From positions 6,607,139 through 6,671,138 of the forward strand of contig NC_081154.1 of assembly GCF_958295425.1 (NCBI RefSeq): a stretch of 64,000 nucleotides of DNA. Reading direction: 5' to 3'. The notes under the pieces are model-generated. The model did not search any database, was not told where the DNA came from, and saw nothing but the letters and a program-made list of their open reading frames with translations. Made by a program: the position numbers and the translations under genes. Source of the stretch: Solea solea (Eukaryota; Chordata; Actinopteri; Pleuronectiformes; Soleidae). Of the stretch, positions 37,401-50,600 are shown piece after piece. Each line of letters opens with the position of its first letter. Within the stretch, counting starts at the first letter, position 1.

Positions 37401-40400
37401 ACAGAAAGGAGAGGTTAACTGGAGCAATGGGACAGAGATGAGTAAACTGTCGTGACATTGATTACCTGGATGTGCTGTGACAGGTTCTTCTGCTCTGTGC
37501 TCTACAGGAGGAAGGCGGAGCATGTATGCAAACACACAACCACCATTTGTCCCTGCCCATAGGGAGGGTGTGTTATGTGAACCTGTGACACAATGAGGTG
37601 GAAAAACATGAGGAGGAATGATAAACAGTTAAGATTTTTATGGACGATGTAAGAGATGGAAGGTGCGACTCACTGTCTGCGAGGAAGGTGTCGGCAAAGT
37701 AGAGCGTTCGCACAAGACCGGTGAAGGAGTCGTCCGAGGAGCGAGCCTCGATCTTCCTCTGGACCGGAGCCAGCTCCATTTCAGCCAGCTCTGCCTCCAG
37801 ACGAGCGTTGGCATCCTGAAGCTGCTCAGAGAGAAGAGAGTGGCGACAGTCTTAGAATAGTAACTTTTCATAGCGACGCAGGCCACTTTACGTTATCACC
37901 TCTGTGGAGGCACAGAACATGACCGACCAACCTTCGCTGCATTGTTGACATGGTGTTTCCTTAGTGAGACTCTGCTGCGTCTCATTCTCCTGAATGACTG
38001 ACGGAGGGATTTCTTTATGCTCTTTACTCTGGACAGAGGACCTTCCATTGCCAGCTGGTCACTGGGGTGTAAGGTACATCTACAGAAACAATGGGGAAAA
38101 AATGAGAAATACTGTTTTAGTAGTTCTGTTTTTTTGAAAAACACTTCTGTATACCATTTTTAATCCATCTATTTACAAATTTGTTCCTATATTCTGTTGT
38201 TTCAGGTCAGTTGAAATGTGGATGACTTTACAGACTTGCAGTTAAAAGCTTACAAAAACATCTGACACCAGAGAGATGTTCTACTGTGTCAACAAGGCAG
38301 GTCGACTTGAATAATTATTCAATATGTTCAAATGCCGGGTGTAGATGTGTGCTCGATGAAGCTTACTTGACGAGGACGTTGTTCTTCTGTTGGTAATCAT
38401 ATACGCCAAAACCGTGGCTCGTGCCAAAAGCTACCAGCTTCCACTCCGAGTGCAGCGTCAGGGCGGTGACCACAGCGGGAGGCTGGCACTGGACCAGAGC
38501 GAAGGGCTGGAAGCCTGGCGGAAACAATACTGGCTCATCTCGCACATCCAGACGAGTGTGACCCTGAGCAACAAGAACAAAGTCATAAGATTAGAGCTGT
38601 AATGAAACAGTGAGGTAAGATATTTCAGCTTTGATTTAGCGTCAACTTACCTTCCAACGAAAGCCCTCTTGGCCCTGCAGCAAGTCCACAACTTTAGCCT
38701 CCACACTCTGCTCTGCTGCCTCATCGTTAAGCTCCAGCACCAGAATCTGCAAATAAAAACAACACCACCACCACAAAACACAGTGGTTTAACAAGTTAAT
38801 AAACAGAACACCTCTGTAAAAGCTGCTATATGATAATATACATGGGTGGTAGGAGTAATATTTACACCAAAGGTTTTTTTTTTTAAATTAAATGTGTCAT
38901 GTGGTCTGGTCCACACATGGTACTCAGCATAATAAAATAATATTGATAAATGTTGGACAGTCATCTCACCTGTCCAGCCGTGCCAGCCACAGTCAGATAA
39001 CCACTGTATTTACAAAGATGGATCTTCTGAACACCGAGCCTCGGGTCGTCACTGTAGGGGTCGAAACAGCCAACCTGGAAGACGCAGTGGAAATGTAAAA
39101 ACAATGTAGCTTACAAGAGGTTGCAAAAACAGTTAAGCTAAAGCCAGCACGCTGACTCACCACACTGGATTCTCAGTAAATTTTCCACATTTATCTAGAG
39201 TCAAAAGTGCAATGGTCTGTGCATTCCCTGTAGTACAAACCTTCCTGAATGGCGGCCACTCTCCCTCAGTGCCCTGGTTTAAGTTGTCATTGGGATCACT
39301 GTCTGTGTGAAAAACTCCAGCTGTGCTCAGCTTGTACATGGGATACAGACAGACTCCCGACGCATCCCAGAAACGCACCGTTCCGTCCTCGTGTCTACAA
39401 ACATAAAGAGAAAAGAAACGCCATATTTATAAACGATTTGCAGTCTGTCAAAAAATGTTCCGACAGATGTTCCCAAAGTTCTCCTGCACTGACCCTGTGA
39501 GCAGCAGGTCTCTCTGTGGAGGGTCTGGGGCCAAGTTCTTGCCTCCCGTTACTGGCCATGGCTGCAAGCAGTGAGAGGAAATGAAAGTTTAACAATAACA
39601 GAGTAAATGAGATTTGCTCAACCATAAATGAATACCATATAAACCACTGCATACCACACATAATAAAAATGTCTGCAGGGAATTTCTTTTTTTACATGCA
39701 AGAGTGTTAACTTTACACTATAAAGGTTGGCCTATTTAAATTGACAGCTCTCAAATATAGCTTTAAAGGCAACTTAGAAAAAATATAATAGAAAATCTAA
39801 ACATCTTTTTATTTTCTTTAAATAATGGAACTAATGATAATATAGTGATATATTTGTAATTGACTATGTTGACTATGAGAGTTAGGCCAAAAGATGGCAC
39901 AAACGTATGAATTCAAGAACATATGCAAAACAATGAAAGGGTTACAAAGTAATTTCATTTAGAAAAAAAAACTTGTAATAGACAATTTATAAATAATATC
40001 AAAACAGAGTGGCTGTTATAAATGAACAAACTGAAAGTCTATGGAACTTTTGTAAATCAGAAATCAACTAACACGGAACAGTTTGACACTTTTGTTGAAA
40101 TGACCTAAGGCGTACCATACCTTTTTAGAGTAGTGTGTGTTCTGCAGGTCCCCGGCAGCAATGATCCTCTCCCAGAGCTTGAGGGGAATGGCGGAGACGT
40201 GGTGGGAACAGGTGATGGCGGAGCTGTGCAGGGGAACCAGGTATGGTGTCTGAATGACTGGCCAGCCCTCCGTCAGTAGGTCAATCACCACCAATTCCTC
40301 CTCGACCAGGACCACCAGTGCAGTGGGATCTCCTGCAGATCAACAAAGAAAAATTGTTGTCACATAAGATAATCTATGAAGGGGTGGATAGTTTAAATAA

Positions 40401-43400
40401 TTATTTTATATTAACACTTTTTTCCATGTAACAAATGAAGCCAGACCGACAGAAGATAAATGTTGCCTAAATACAAGAACCCATATATCCAAATTTGAAT
40501 AAAACCTGAAATAATTTGTTTCAATCATAGCAAGCCTTCAATGTCAAACTAGCATATAGACAAATTTCAGTCTTCATTAAGAGAAGTATAACCGTTTGAT
40601 ACCCTGTCCAAGGCAAACGACTGTAAAATTTGCATTTACAGTTTCAGAGACTGATTTCTGAGGATAAATTAAAAAGTAACTGGAAAGCTTGTTGCACACA
40701 GATCACTGGATGAGTTATTTGGACAATGACAACTCTTCCTGTGCTGTATATCACGAATATGCTGTAAATAAGTTATTTAAATAGACAAGCCTGGCAGGCA
40801 AGTTTAGTGCGTCATTCACGAGGAAGGTACTACAATAGCTTGAGTCAGCAGGAGAGAGAAAGAGTGTCAGGCTGGTGACCTTTCAACTTCTTAAGTGATA
40901 CTCCCCCCCACCCCTCCCTCAAGAATGTTCTCATCACAGCTCAACCACCTCCAGATGAGGTGAGGACAATACAATCACATTACAATTACAAAGCATGCCA
41001 TTTACGTTTCACCTGCATCAACATGAGTTTCTACTTAACCAGAGAATGTATCCAGATATAGGCTAAGAGTAGATGGGCGTACAGAAATTACTTTTTGTCC
41101 AGGAGAAAACAAGCTTGGAAAAATCTACTACTTTTTTACACAATATAAAAATAGCATTGTCTACCTGTGTGCTGAGGTCCATCTCTGATGACAAAGAAGT
41201 CGATGATCCTGGAGGTGAAGTCCAGGGCCACATGCTTTTTACCGTGGATCACTGTGATACAGTGTCTGTCCCCATAACTGGCCCTTGGCATACCACCGCT
41301 GAACAGCAGGTATGGAGGTCTGTGTGTCATGCAAAAAACAAGATTTAAGTCAGCTTGCTCCGAAAATAATGCCATAGCATGGCCATATAACCCACGTGTC
41401 ACAAATTAATCTCACTTACCCTTCTTCTGTAGGTACCTGAACTATTTTAGAAATGGCCTTACAGGGGAAATGTCCTGTAAAGAGAGAATCATTATACTGT
41501 AGAAAAAACACTTACTGTTTGACAGAAAAGACTGCTGAGTGGACTATTTTTTTGTCCTCACCGTAAGGAATGTCTGATTTCTCTTCCTCGTCATTTACAT
41601 CCTCTCTACCGACCATCCATCGACAGTAACTCCCGTCGCTGTGAGAACTGAGAATGTAGCTACCGTCACCTGTCCACCATATACTCTCCAGTTGCTATAG
41701 TTACATAGAAAATAGACAATGCAACTATTAAAAACCAAGCGTGATGGTTATGGGCAGGGTGTATAAATGTGTGCCTTAGAGTCTGTCCCAGAACAAGTAC
41801 CTGTGTTGCAGGGATGTGCTGTCTGGCACACTGTTTCTCAAGATCCCATATTACCATGAGACCTCGACCGTAGCCAATAACAACCTGGTTTGGGTTAATT
41901 GGGTTTTCCTGTAAGGCTTCTACATGTTCCAGATTCCGTCGGCCAATGTAGTCATCTGGTACACTACACAGAAGGACGAATGAGAAAGAGAGAGAGAGAG
42001 AGGAAGTAAATCAGAGCTGATGTGTTTTATTTCATCCTACACCACACACGGTACATTGCATTGCTTTGATTTGTTTTTTTAATTGATTCAGCCATTTTCT
42101 TCTGTAGAATGAAAAGGCAATCTGTGGATATGCTAAAATGACATGTTTCTTGCAGCATTTAATTATTAGATTTACATTTACTACATATATGCACATTAGG
42201 TCTTAATATCTAATTTTACAGTGCTGTTTTATACTTGACAAGTAAACAGAATTTAATCAATTTGTTAATCATAAACATTCAACTGTGCTGGAAATTTAAA
42301 ACAGTTTTGATACTTAAGCATACTCACAATGAGGGTGGCATGTTTAGAATATTATGATTGTAAGCAGTGCAGGTGTAGCCTTATTAAATTAGTTCATTTT
42401 GTTTGTAAGTGTGTTAATTTGATATACATTTCATAAGATTTATGATAACTCTATAAGGGTTATTTGTGAACTTTGTATTTCCCTGTGGAAAAGTAAAAAA
42501 CATTTTAAGTTGAGAACACATTTTACTGTAAAAAAAACAAAAACCCATCCAGTTATAGCTAGACAATGAATGATTATACTGGATGGCAGAAGAGGAAGTG
42601 GTGACAGATGATTCATAGATCATTTAGTAAACATTACTGGCACCAAGCCATGTTTGAAGCCACCATGGTCCATTTATCATGTAAATCCAAGTCTCGCTCT
42701 CGCTCTGCTAAGTGGCCATAGCTGTGACACCAGCTTCTATTATATTCTAGAAAAAAAAAATAGGTGGATGAGAGAGAGAGAGACAGCAGTCTGGTGCAGT
42801 GTGATGATGTGCTGTGGCTGCAAACCTGCTGGCAACTTGTTCGAGACTGATGTTCCTCTCCTCCAGCTCTCTAAACCCAGGGACTTCAACGACGAAGACG
42901 TGTCCTCCCTCTGTACCCAACAGCAGAAGCTCACCCGACGAGTGGGCCAGCACTGCTGTGACTCTCGTCACACTTGGAGGAGCGCTAGAAGGAACAGACA
43001 AGGAGGAAAGTGACGTCATTTGGTGGAGGAGGACGGGTAGCTGCAGTGACTTTAGGAAACTGGGAGTACCTAGTTTCTTTATGGATTTGCAATTTTGACA
43101 AACTAATTTAAAAGGTTTTGGTGAATAACTATTGAAAAGGTAACACTATTTGATTGCTTAAGAAATTACAGCCAAAAAACTAAAACAAGTACAAAGTACC
43201 TGAAAAAAGAAATGGTTAGAAAGAGCAAAAATGTTTTATTTGTAGTCTTGTGTATTTTACCCAGGTGGTCCTGTGAGCATAAAACGTCCGACCTCCAGCA
43301 GCTCCGACAGTCCATTGTGGGCTCGTAAAGTCCACATATGCAGACTGTTGTCATCCAGCAAAGTCACCAGTTCAACCTGCACATGAGCAGCACAATCGAG

Positions 43401-44650
43401 AAATGTCACATAGGAAGTTAAGAAGTGGTTAGCATCATATATTCAAAGCTCTGTTAAGTGTACTGACAGCAATACTTGGTCAACTTGGGTCTTTCACATT
43501 ACCTGGTGGGGAAGGAAGTGCACCTGTGTGACGGCAGCATTCTCGTCATGTAAACCCATGAATTCCACACCTGGATCTCCGTACCTGACCACTGGTCAAG
43601 GACAGACTCCATTTATAATAGATTGGACAAAAGACAGCCAATCAGGGGCAAGGTTAATGACTACATGGATTTTACAGATAATTTAAGAACCATGTGATTT
43701 TACTTTACATCATGTGTGTTGTGCATTTTATTTGACCACTATTCATGAATGAGAGCTGAATTGTTTAAACATAAGGTTACATACAAAATCTCAACAGCTT
43801 TAATTTATTTTATACTCTACTTAGGTATCAACATTTTGAATGTGTTAAGTCAAGGATACAGTTTGATGGCTCCGGAGCGGTTGCCAATGGCCAGCAGCTT
43901 CAGGGAGGGACTGTACCCCAAAGCACTGGGCTGGTGCGGGAACCCATGCTCCAATGTCTGCAGAGGATAGAGTGAAAAGACAACAGACAAGTGGAGGGTG
44001 AGACTGAGCCCCAACAGCAAAGACAATGACGCAAAAGGACCAAAGAATAAGGCAAACAAAGGGGCAAGCAGACAAGTAACAAAATCAAGTACAGGAAACA
44101 GAGAAATATGAAGACACCTGTCATTGCTAAATAAACACCAAGTCAGTCAATGTTTTTATTACTATTACTACAAATTGATGTTTATGTACACTATTCTGTA
44201 TATGTTTCAGTCAGTTTACATGACATTAGAAACAATTATTGTCTTATTTCAAATAAAAACCAGATTATTAAAAATACATGCAAGTCTGACTGAAATTGTA
44301 CTAAATCAAATTTTTCAAGTCAGATAATCAGGAGCAATCAGGAAGTATAGTTTCATGTATATAGCATGTGTGCAACATTAGCGGAAATTCTCCAACAAGA
44401 GCCACTGTCATCACACGATTGTTACACATAACATAACAGCATCAATTTACCCCGTGTAAATTGATGCAGTTATGTTATGTGTAACAATCGTGTGATGACA
44501 GTGTGTTACGTGTCACCTGTTGTGATGCATCTAAAAAAGGTTTCAGAAGCCTGTGGTGAGTCTGGGTTCACTTGCCTTGTTGAACTGGTAGAGTTCCTGT
44601 TTGAGTCGATCTCTGTGAGACTCATGACCATGTCGCTTAAACCTCTTCAT
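34417..44650 (-). CDS. llgl2: Lethal giant larvae homologue 2, complete, 25 coding exons
   Basis: Exons: 44576-44650, 43860-43957, 43503-43584, 43261-43376, 42826-42984, 41801-41963, 41562-41694, 41420-41474, 41165-41319, 40121-40332, 39494-39561, 39241-39394, 38970-39074, 38651-38746, 38367-38563, 37932-38079, 37674-37821, 37466-37582, 37214-37380, 36075-36339, 35815-35944, 35700-35719, 35420-35467, 34998-35040, 34417-34456. They join in frame to 997 codons. It starts [20 protein letters not shown] and carries LGL/WD40 propeller peptides such as [46 protein letters not shown] and [17 protein letters not shown]. Family knowledge: Lgl proteins bind Par6/aPKC and keep the basolateral domain of epithelial cells. 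I prefer llgl2 over llgl1 because of the myo15b-galk1 neighbourhood. Confidence 0.95.
35700..35719 (-). other. llgl2: llgl2 20-nt microexon
   Basis: A 20-nt exon between TTCTTCTAG and GTAAAT, reading (R)CNSEDA. It keeps phase with both neighbours (phase 2 in, phase 1 out). Skipping it would shift the frame just before the conserved MEHALLNDE peptide, so it is likely constitutive. Confidence 0.75.
36750..36850. repeat. Copy 2 of the unnamed local dispersed repeat
   Basis: Partner of 32876-32995. It lies in the llgl2 intron between exons 36075-36339 and 37214-37380. Boundaries are approximate because divergence rises outside the shared block. Confidence 0.55.
37932..38079 (-). other. llgl2: llgl2 exon 16: aPKC-regulated basic phospho-loop
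   Basis: This exon encodes residues 623-672, including [20 protein letters not shown]. Serines fall at about 643, 647, 651, 658 and 661 within a polybasic run. In Lgl proteins this loop binds plasma-membrane phosphoinositides, and aPKC phosphorylation of its serines releases the protein to the cytosol. All elements needed for that switch are present here. Confidence 0.9.
44403..44503. repeat. Near-perfect 48-bp inverted repeat with 5-nt loop
   Basis: Arms 44403-44450 and 44456-44503 are reverse complements at 47 of 48 positions; the only mismatch is A opposite A at 44438/44468. The loop is CCCGT. The arms begin CACTGTCATCACACGATTG. It lies 72 nt downstream of the first coding exon of llgl2, inside that intron, so it would fold in the pre-mRNA. 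No flanking duplication is evident. Confidence 0.97.
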
Positions 44651-47600
44651 CCTCTCTCAGCATTAGTGTAGAGCCTGCAGGCTCTCTGCCACAAGCTGCA
44701 TGAAGGACAGAGAAGAGACAGAGAGAGGAAACAAGAAATTAGACAATGTGTATGTGTCTGAACCGAGGCCCACAGAATTAAGTGACTAAAGAAAGAAAGA
44801 AGCTTGGTGCACAATATTACAGACTGAGATGGGAAACATCTCACAACTACAGTCAGACATATGATCCACAAGTCTGTCACCAGTCTGTGACAAACGTCTG
44901 AGCCATGAATCACAGTTTTCCGTCTGAACCAGCTCATTTTCTTCAGTCCAAATTATACGCTTATATTAGCAGTGCTGACTTGACTCACTGCTGGGCTCTG
45001 CCAGGCTTTTCCAGCTCCAGCCTCCTCAAACACTGTTATAATGAGAAAGGGTACAGCTGACTAGATTCTAACTAAGCTCAGATCCCCACTGAATTACATC
45101 TTAACAATGATTTCTTTCCATCTAGGTGATTATATTTTTTGGCATCCCACTGAACAGTAAGACATACTGTACTTGCATGAACATGAGTAGCTGTCTTTTG
45201 AGCATGTATGCACATAAACCATTCACTACTTTGACACGAGATATAATGATGTTTGGGCACCGACCCATTACTCAGCAGTTTGCCATCACATCCCTCCTGG
45301 CTAAGGATAAACATGTGAACAAAAAATAAAAAAATCTGCATTTAAGAGTAGATGTACTTACTAAACATGGTACAAATATCCAAACCTACAAAAGACAATC
45401 AAATGGTTGTTTTCTCTGACTAGACAAATTAAAAACAAAGCTTGCCCACGTGTCATCATAACTTTTAACTTGTTCATAAAGTGAAAAAAGTGCTTGTTTG
45501 AGTACCAATATAGGTAGTGCCATCACCACTAAGGCTGATAAGCCAAATAAATGAATAGCATTTTCTTAATAGTCACACAATAGTTTGACAATTTAATAAG
45601 GCAATTTAACAGCCCTGGTGTTGAGATAATTTAGTTTAGGGTTACTTTAAATTATTAGTACAGGATTACTTGTTACAGTGTAATGTGTGAACAGTTAAAG
45701 TTAACTGTTGGCCTTAAGTTAACTTTACCATGGACAATTTATCTATCATAGCCGTCAAAGATATCAGAGGGATTGGGAGATATGAACTGGAAAATATCAA
45801 GCAGTGTTGTAGGTGGGTGTGTCCGTTCCGTACCACGCTTTGTCACGTTAGGTTACTTTATATCACCGTTTGAATCAATGTCAATTCTATGTGTTGTTGA
45901 TCCTAAAACTTGGATAGAAATGTAACTTGGATGTACGGCAAGTGGAAATAAATGTGCCAACGCTTCACACAACTCTTTCTTGCCTTGGTGATTGATGAAT
46001 TAATACAGTATCTACGAGTCAAGCCCATAGGAACCTGCCTACAGCTAATGACTTTCTGTGGCATATGTACAAAAAGATGCAAACAGGGAAGCCAATGAGC
46101 AGTTTGGTGAGCATGGTGGTTATTATCAAAAACAGCCATCAACCACATGCCGTGTGTCATGTGTGGGTTAGCCTCTGCAGCATTCATACCTAGTAATCCC
46201 ACTTTCTTTTTTTCCCTCCAATCTGACTAATTCTGGGTTTTCAAGTGACTTGACAGACATTAAGACCCAAATTAACCAGTCACTTCCCACTCAAGTGTTC
46301 ATTTTTGATACCCAGTATTTATCAGTGGCCACAGATGAGACTGCACATTACAATTATGTGAACAGCAGAGCTGTCTATTCCGACAGTGAGATTAACCTCC
46401 CCGCCACCTCTCTGAAGCCAGAGAACCAACACAAACACAAGAAGAACATACAAACATCGCACAGGAAAGAATGGGAGGCTGGCCTGACCAGTTGCTGCAA
46501 CGATTTAAAGTTTTATTCCAAAGAGCTTCAGGTTGAAATTTGAATCCAACTTTAAATGTGATAAATGCTGCTCGGGTCACAGCTAAAGAAAAAGGCTAAG
46601 GAATGGAAAATATAACAGAACAAATCCAAGAAACACAATCATTTCACGGAATACAAAAACATAATTATAGTGCTCATGTCCCAGCAGAATTGACAAGATG
46701 ATTTTTCCAATTTCAAGTAAAATGTCAAACATTTGTTGCTCTCATGTTCTCAATTCACAACATCTTGTATTTTAAGTTAACAGCTCTAGAATTTGATGTG
46801 TTGTTTGAATAACATAAACCTTTTTCTCATATTTTATCTACAACAAAATGATTGAATCATCTTATATTACAAAAAGCTAATTTCTTTAAGCAAATTATAG
46901 TGGTATAATTCAAGGGAATTATCATTCTGTTACTGCATGGAATTCACAAAATTTTCCCCACTAAATGAGTGGATTAGTAGTTACACAGCACTCACGTGGG
47001 TCACTTGCATTGCCAAATAAAGCTGTTATTGTTACAGGGAAGTACCTGTTAGTTTCAGGTTAATCAGAAGAACAATGGCAGGTCAGAAGTGAACAACACA
47101 GAAACAGATCAGACCAGTTTCAGCCCAGTTCTACTGTTTGCCTGTTTCACCCTCAGATATGGATTTTCACCTGGAATTTAGATTGGCGGGGGGAGAGCAA
47201 TCAGCCTAGTGAGAAACAGCAGTAACAGATAATGAATGCTGCATTTTCCTCCCATTGTTTGATCTACAGTGAGCTCATCTCAGCAGCAAGATAAGGTTCC
47301 ATTTAATATTAACCGATGGTAGCAAATTCAACCAGCTTATTCACCCTTCTCACACAAACACAAGTATCGTCTCCATCTTTTTTTCCCCTCGCTTAAAATT
47401 CACACTTGGCGGGGTGACATTTATTATCTTTCCCGTCACGGTTTAGTGATGTCATCAAATTCCCAGATTCCCAGCATATCTGCTAAGCCGGTTGAGTGGA
47501 GGAGGGAGTCAATGGAGGAAAGAAATGTGAAAAAACTTGCCTGAACACGACAACAATAACAACAACTGCAGGAAAAGGCCACTCAGCTAGCAGAGGTGCT

Positions 47601-50600
47601 ACATGGGCTGCGTCTCTCAACAACTTCGTGCTTAATGAGATGCTAGTATGTGCTGCCAGAAAATGCCTGGAATCCAAAACACTCACTTATGGACTTATGC
47701 AATCAGCCGCTATGCCAGCACTTGCTGCGAGACAGGAAAAGGTTGAGAGAGAAACATCTGATCAAAGTCACAAGTGCACACACATTTATCAAAACGAGGC
47801 TAGAAAATAAACCATATACACCAAGGTAGTGGATGTTGTCAGACAGCTGCTGTCAGACACCACAGCCTGAGAGAGTTGGCTTGCACACACTGTCGACCTT
47901 CCTGTGACAACACTCCCTTCAACATATACAAACAGGCCGCTGATAAGGCAGTAAAATTAAACTGTTGGTGAACAGCATGTCAGTGAGCTATTCTTGGTTC
48001 TAAAATCAGCACTAAAGTACGTATGCTAAAACAAATTACTTTGAAAATATAAAACATTTGTTACATTATGTCAGGCATCCACACTAGTTTGGAGCTGTGG
48101 GTCCAGCTTAAGTTTCAAAAATTTGGAGTTGAATTTTCATCTGGACTTTTCAAAGGCAAACTGCAACTGCAAATGCATTTGCTTCTAGATTCTAGTTCTC
48201 ATCAGTCACAACAAAGCAAGCAAATGTAAGGCTGATATCATACTTCATATTGGAACTATTGCAAAAATGCTTCACTAAGCACAGACGGCAAAAATGTAAA
48301 CAAAAAAAACAAAGCAGAAACAGCATGTTTGCTGGGTCACGTTGTGATTATTTCTTCTTAATAGGAGCATCATTTTGTTACACAGTTGGAAGAGCATCAT
48401 GTTTTGACATGGCTAGTAAAAAATATGTTTAGTAGTTTAACGGATGTGTATTGACTACATCAGACTGACACCAGTTTCGGTATCCTAGACAAAAAAGTGG
48501 TTTGAATAAGACAATGTGAGTGGTCATGTGATATGCATTTTTAGGAGTGTTCGTACGGACAAAGATGACGCCTGATACAGTCTTAAGGTCTTTTAGGCGG
48601 TGTTGTCAGCAGCCAAACATGAAAAAAAAAAAACTACACAGTATTAAAGGATTTAAAGACTGAGCTTTGGTCAAGATGCAAATGATTAACTTCATATCCC
48701 AGATAATGAGTCATTATAATGTCAGCTTCTATGCAAAAAGTGACAATTGTGTACAAATTAATATGACCTAAACACTTGGGAACAGCTCTTCCACTGTCCT
48801 CAACACAACAGAAATGAGATCTTGTCAGTTCTGGGTGTGGCTTGCAGAGTATCATATCTCTCACAAACTCATTCCCTCCTTCCTGTAATCAGAAACAGGG
48901 AGAGACGGGGAAGACAGGAATGATTACAACACAATGTTTATGCTACGAAAACTGAAACGGCAACCGAGAGTGGGGTAATTATATTGTGTCACAGTTACCT
49001 GCTCTGTTTCTGACATATTAATAACATATTTCACAGTGTTGCTGTCCCCAAACGGTCAGTTTGATGACCAGTACACCTCCACCTGCTTGAATTATTGTGT
49101 TATATGATGCCACAAGTATCATTTTTGATATATAGTCAAATTAACCTGAAATAAGTGACAGTATAAACATATATGTACATGTATAACTTAAAGTGAGAAA
49201 GTGATCCCTACCGAGTATTTATAATCAATCAATCATAATCACTAGCCAACAATTAATCAGTATGAGCAGTGTTTTTGTGTGTGTGATATATTTTGTTTAC
49301 CCTTGCTTTTGGGTGATGTAAAAAATAAATGATATTAAGTGAGTTGGTTCCACCTGCTATAGTCATGCGGGGACAATGAAGATGAAGGTGAGCTCAAAAT
49401 GGCTAAAACAAGCCTCAAAAGATGTTCATTTTGCTATGAGAACTGAGAAACAGCTGTGATCAGCATGCTGATATTGTTTTGCCATGTTGGTAAATGGGTG
49501 TGTCTGCCTTTGTGTATCCAAGTATATATGTACAAATAATTGCAATCATTGCCTCTGTCGTTTTATGAAAAAAAAACATGAATGAGCTCTGATTTTAGAT
49601 TTTAATTTAATGAGCATGAACACAAATGTTACTATATATGCCTTTTAACTTATACCTTCACACAGTCAGCAAGTGTTTTTGCCACCCTTCCAGCATTTTA
49701 AAACTGCAACAGTTGCTTTTAATCAAAAATACAAGATCAACTTTATCTGAGAGCAAATTATGCTGTTCGTTTGTAAAATATGCTGCTTTGCTGCCAGTGA
49801 GGTCATGTGCTGTCCTCAATGACCATTTTAAGTGAACGTGCTACGAAAAGAAACCTACAGTAGTTTGAAGTAGGGTTGATATCCACTGTTGTATGACCAC
49901 TTGGCACCCTGTGTTACCTTCAGGTTTAACCCTGGATTACCAAGGTTACAATATGATTTTAAAGCAGTGGAGTGGACACATGGAAAGCATAAGACAGCAA
50001 AAATATTAAAATATCTACTGACACAAAAAATAAAGTATCCATTTCTTTTCCCTGTCAGGATTCAATCTGAAACAGCTGAGGGTGCAGGATTGAAATTATG
50101 AGTGAAAATGCTCGAGTGAAAGGTCAAAAATGATAGAAAGCTAATTAAATTGACAAATTAGTAATGGACTACATTCTATTACAGAAAAGCTGGTCAAAAC
50201 ACACAACAGCCATTACTCAAACTGCACTTGCAGTAGAGAGAAACTAATATTTCAGTATTAACATGCAACACAGCATTGTTAGAAAATAGCAGCTTGGGAT
50301 CAACATTGTGTTTGACACCTTTACCCACATGGGTGGAATTAGGGTGAATGACCTTACAGACAATAAACTCAAAACCTTGGGACCTTAAATAACTTGCTCA
50401 GTTTGGGGGGACTGATGAAGAAACAAGATCCATTGAGCTAGTATGTGTGCACCTTTGTGACAGCAGAAGCTCAGCATAAGAATATTACATCTGTGCACAA
50501 GAAAACACATTTTTGAAAGGGAAGGCTTAGATAGTACATCCACACTTTGTTTAGAGCTTTCTGTTCTCAACAGGTGAGATATCACCTTTATCTTAGATTG

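Noticed and set aside
44403..44503. The hairpin as a standard microRNA precursor
   Set aside because: Its stem is nearly perfect over 48 bp with a 5-nt loop, unlike typical animal precursors with bulges and larger loops. It is reported only as an inverted repeat.
46250..46543. A 97-codon plus-strand frame in the llgl2 5' region
   Set aside because: No homology recognised, no splice or promoter context, and AT-rich composition like its surroundings.
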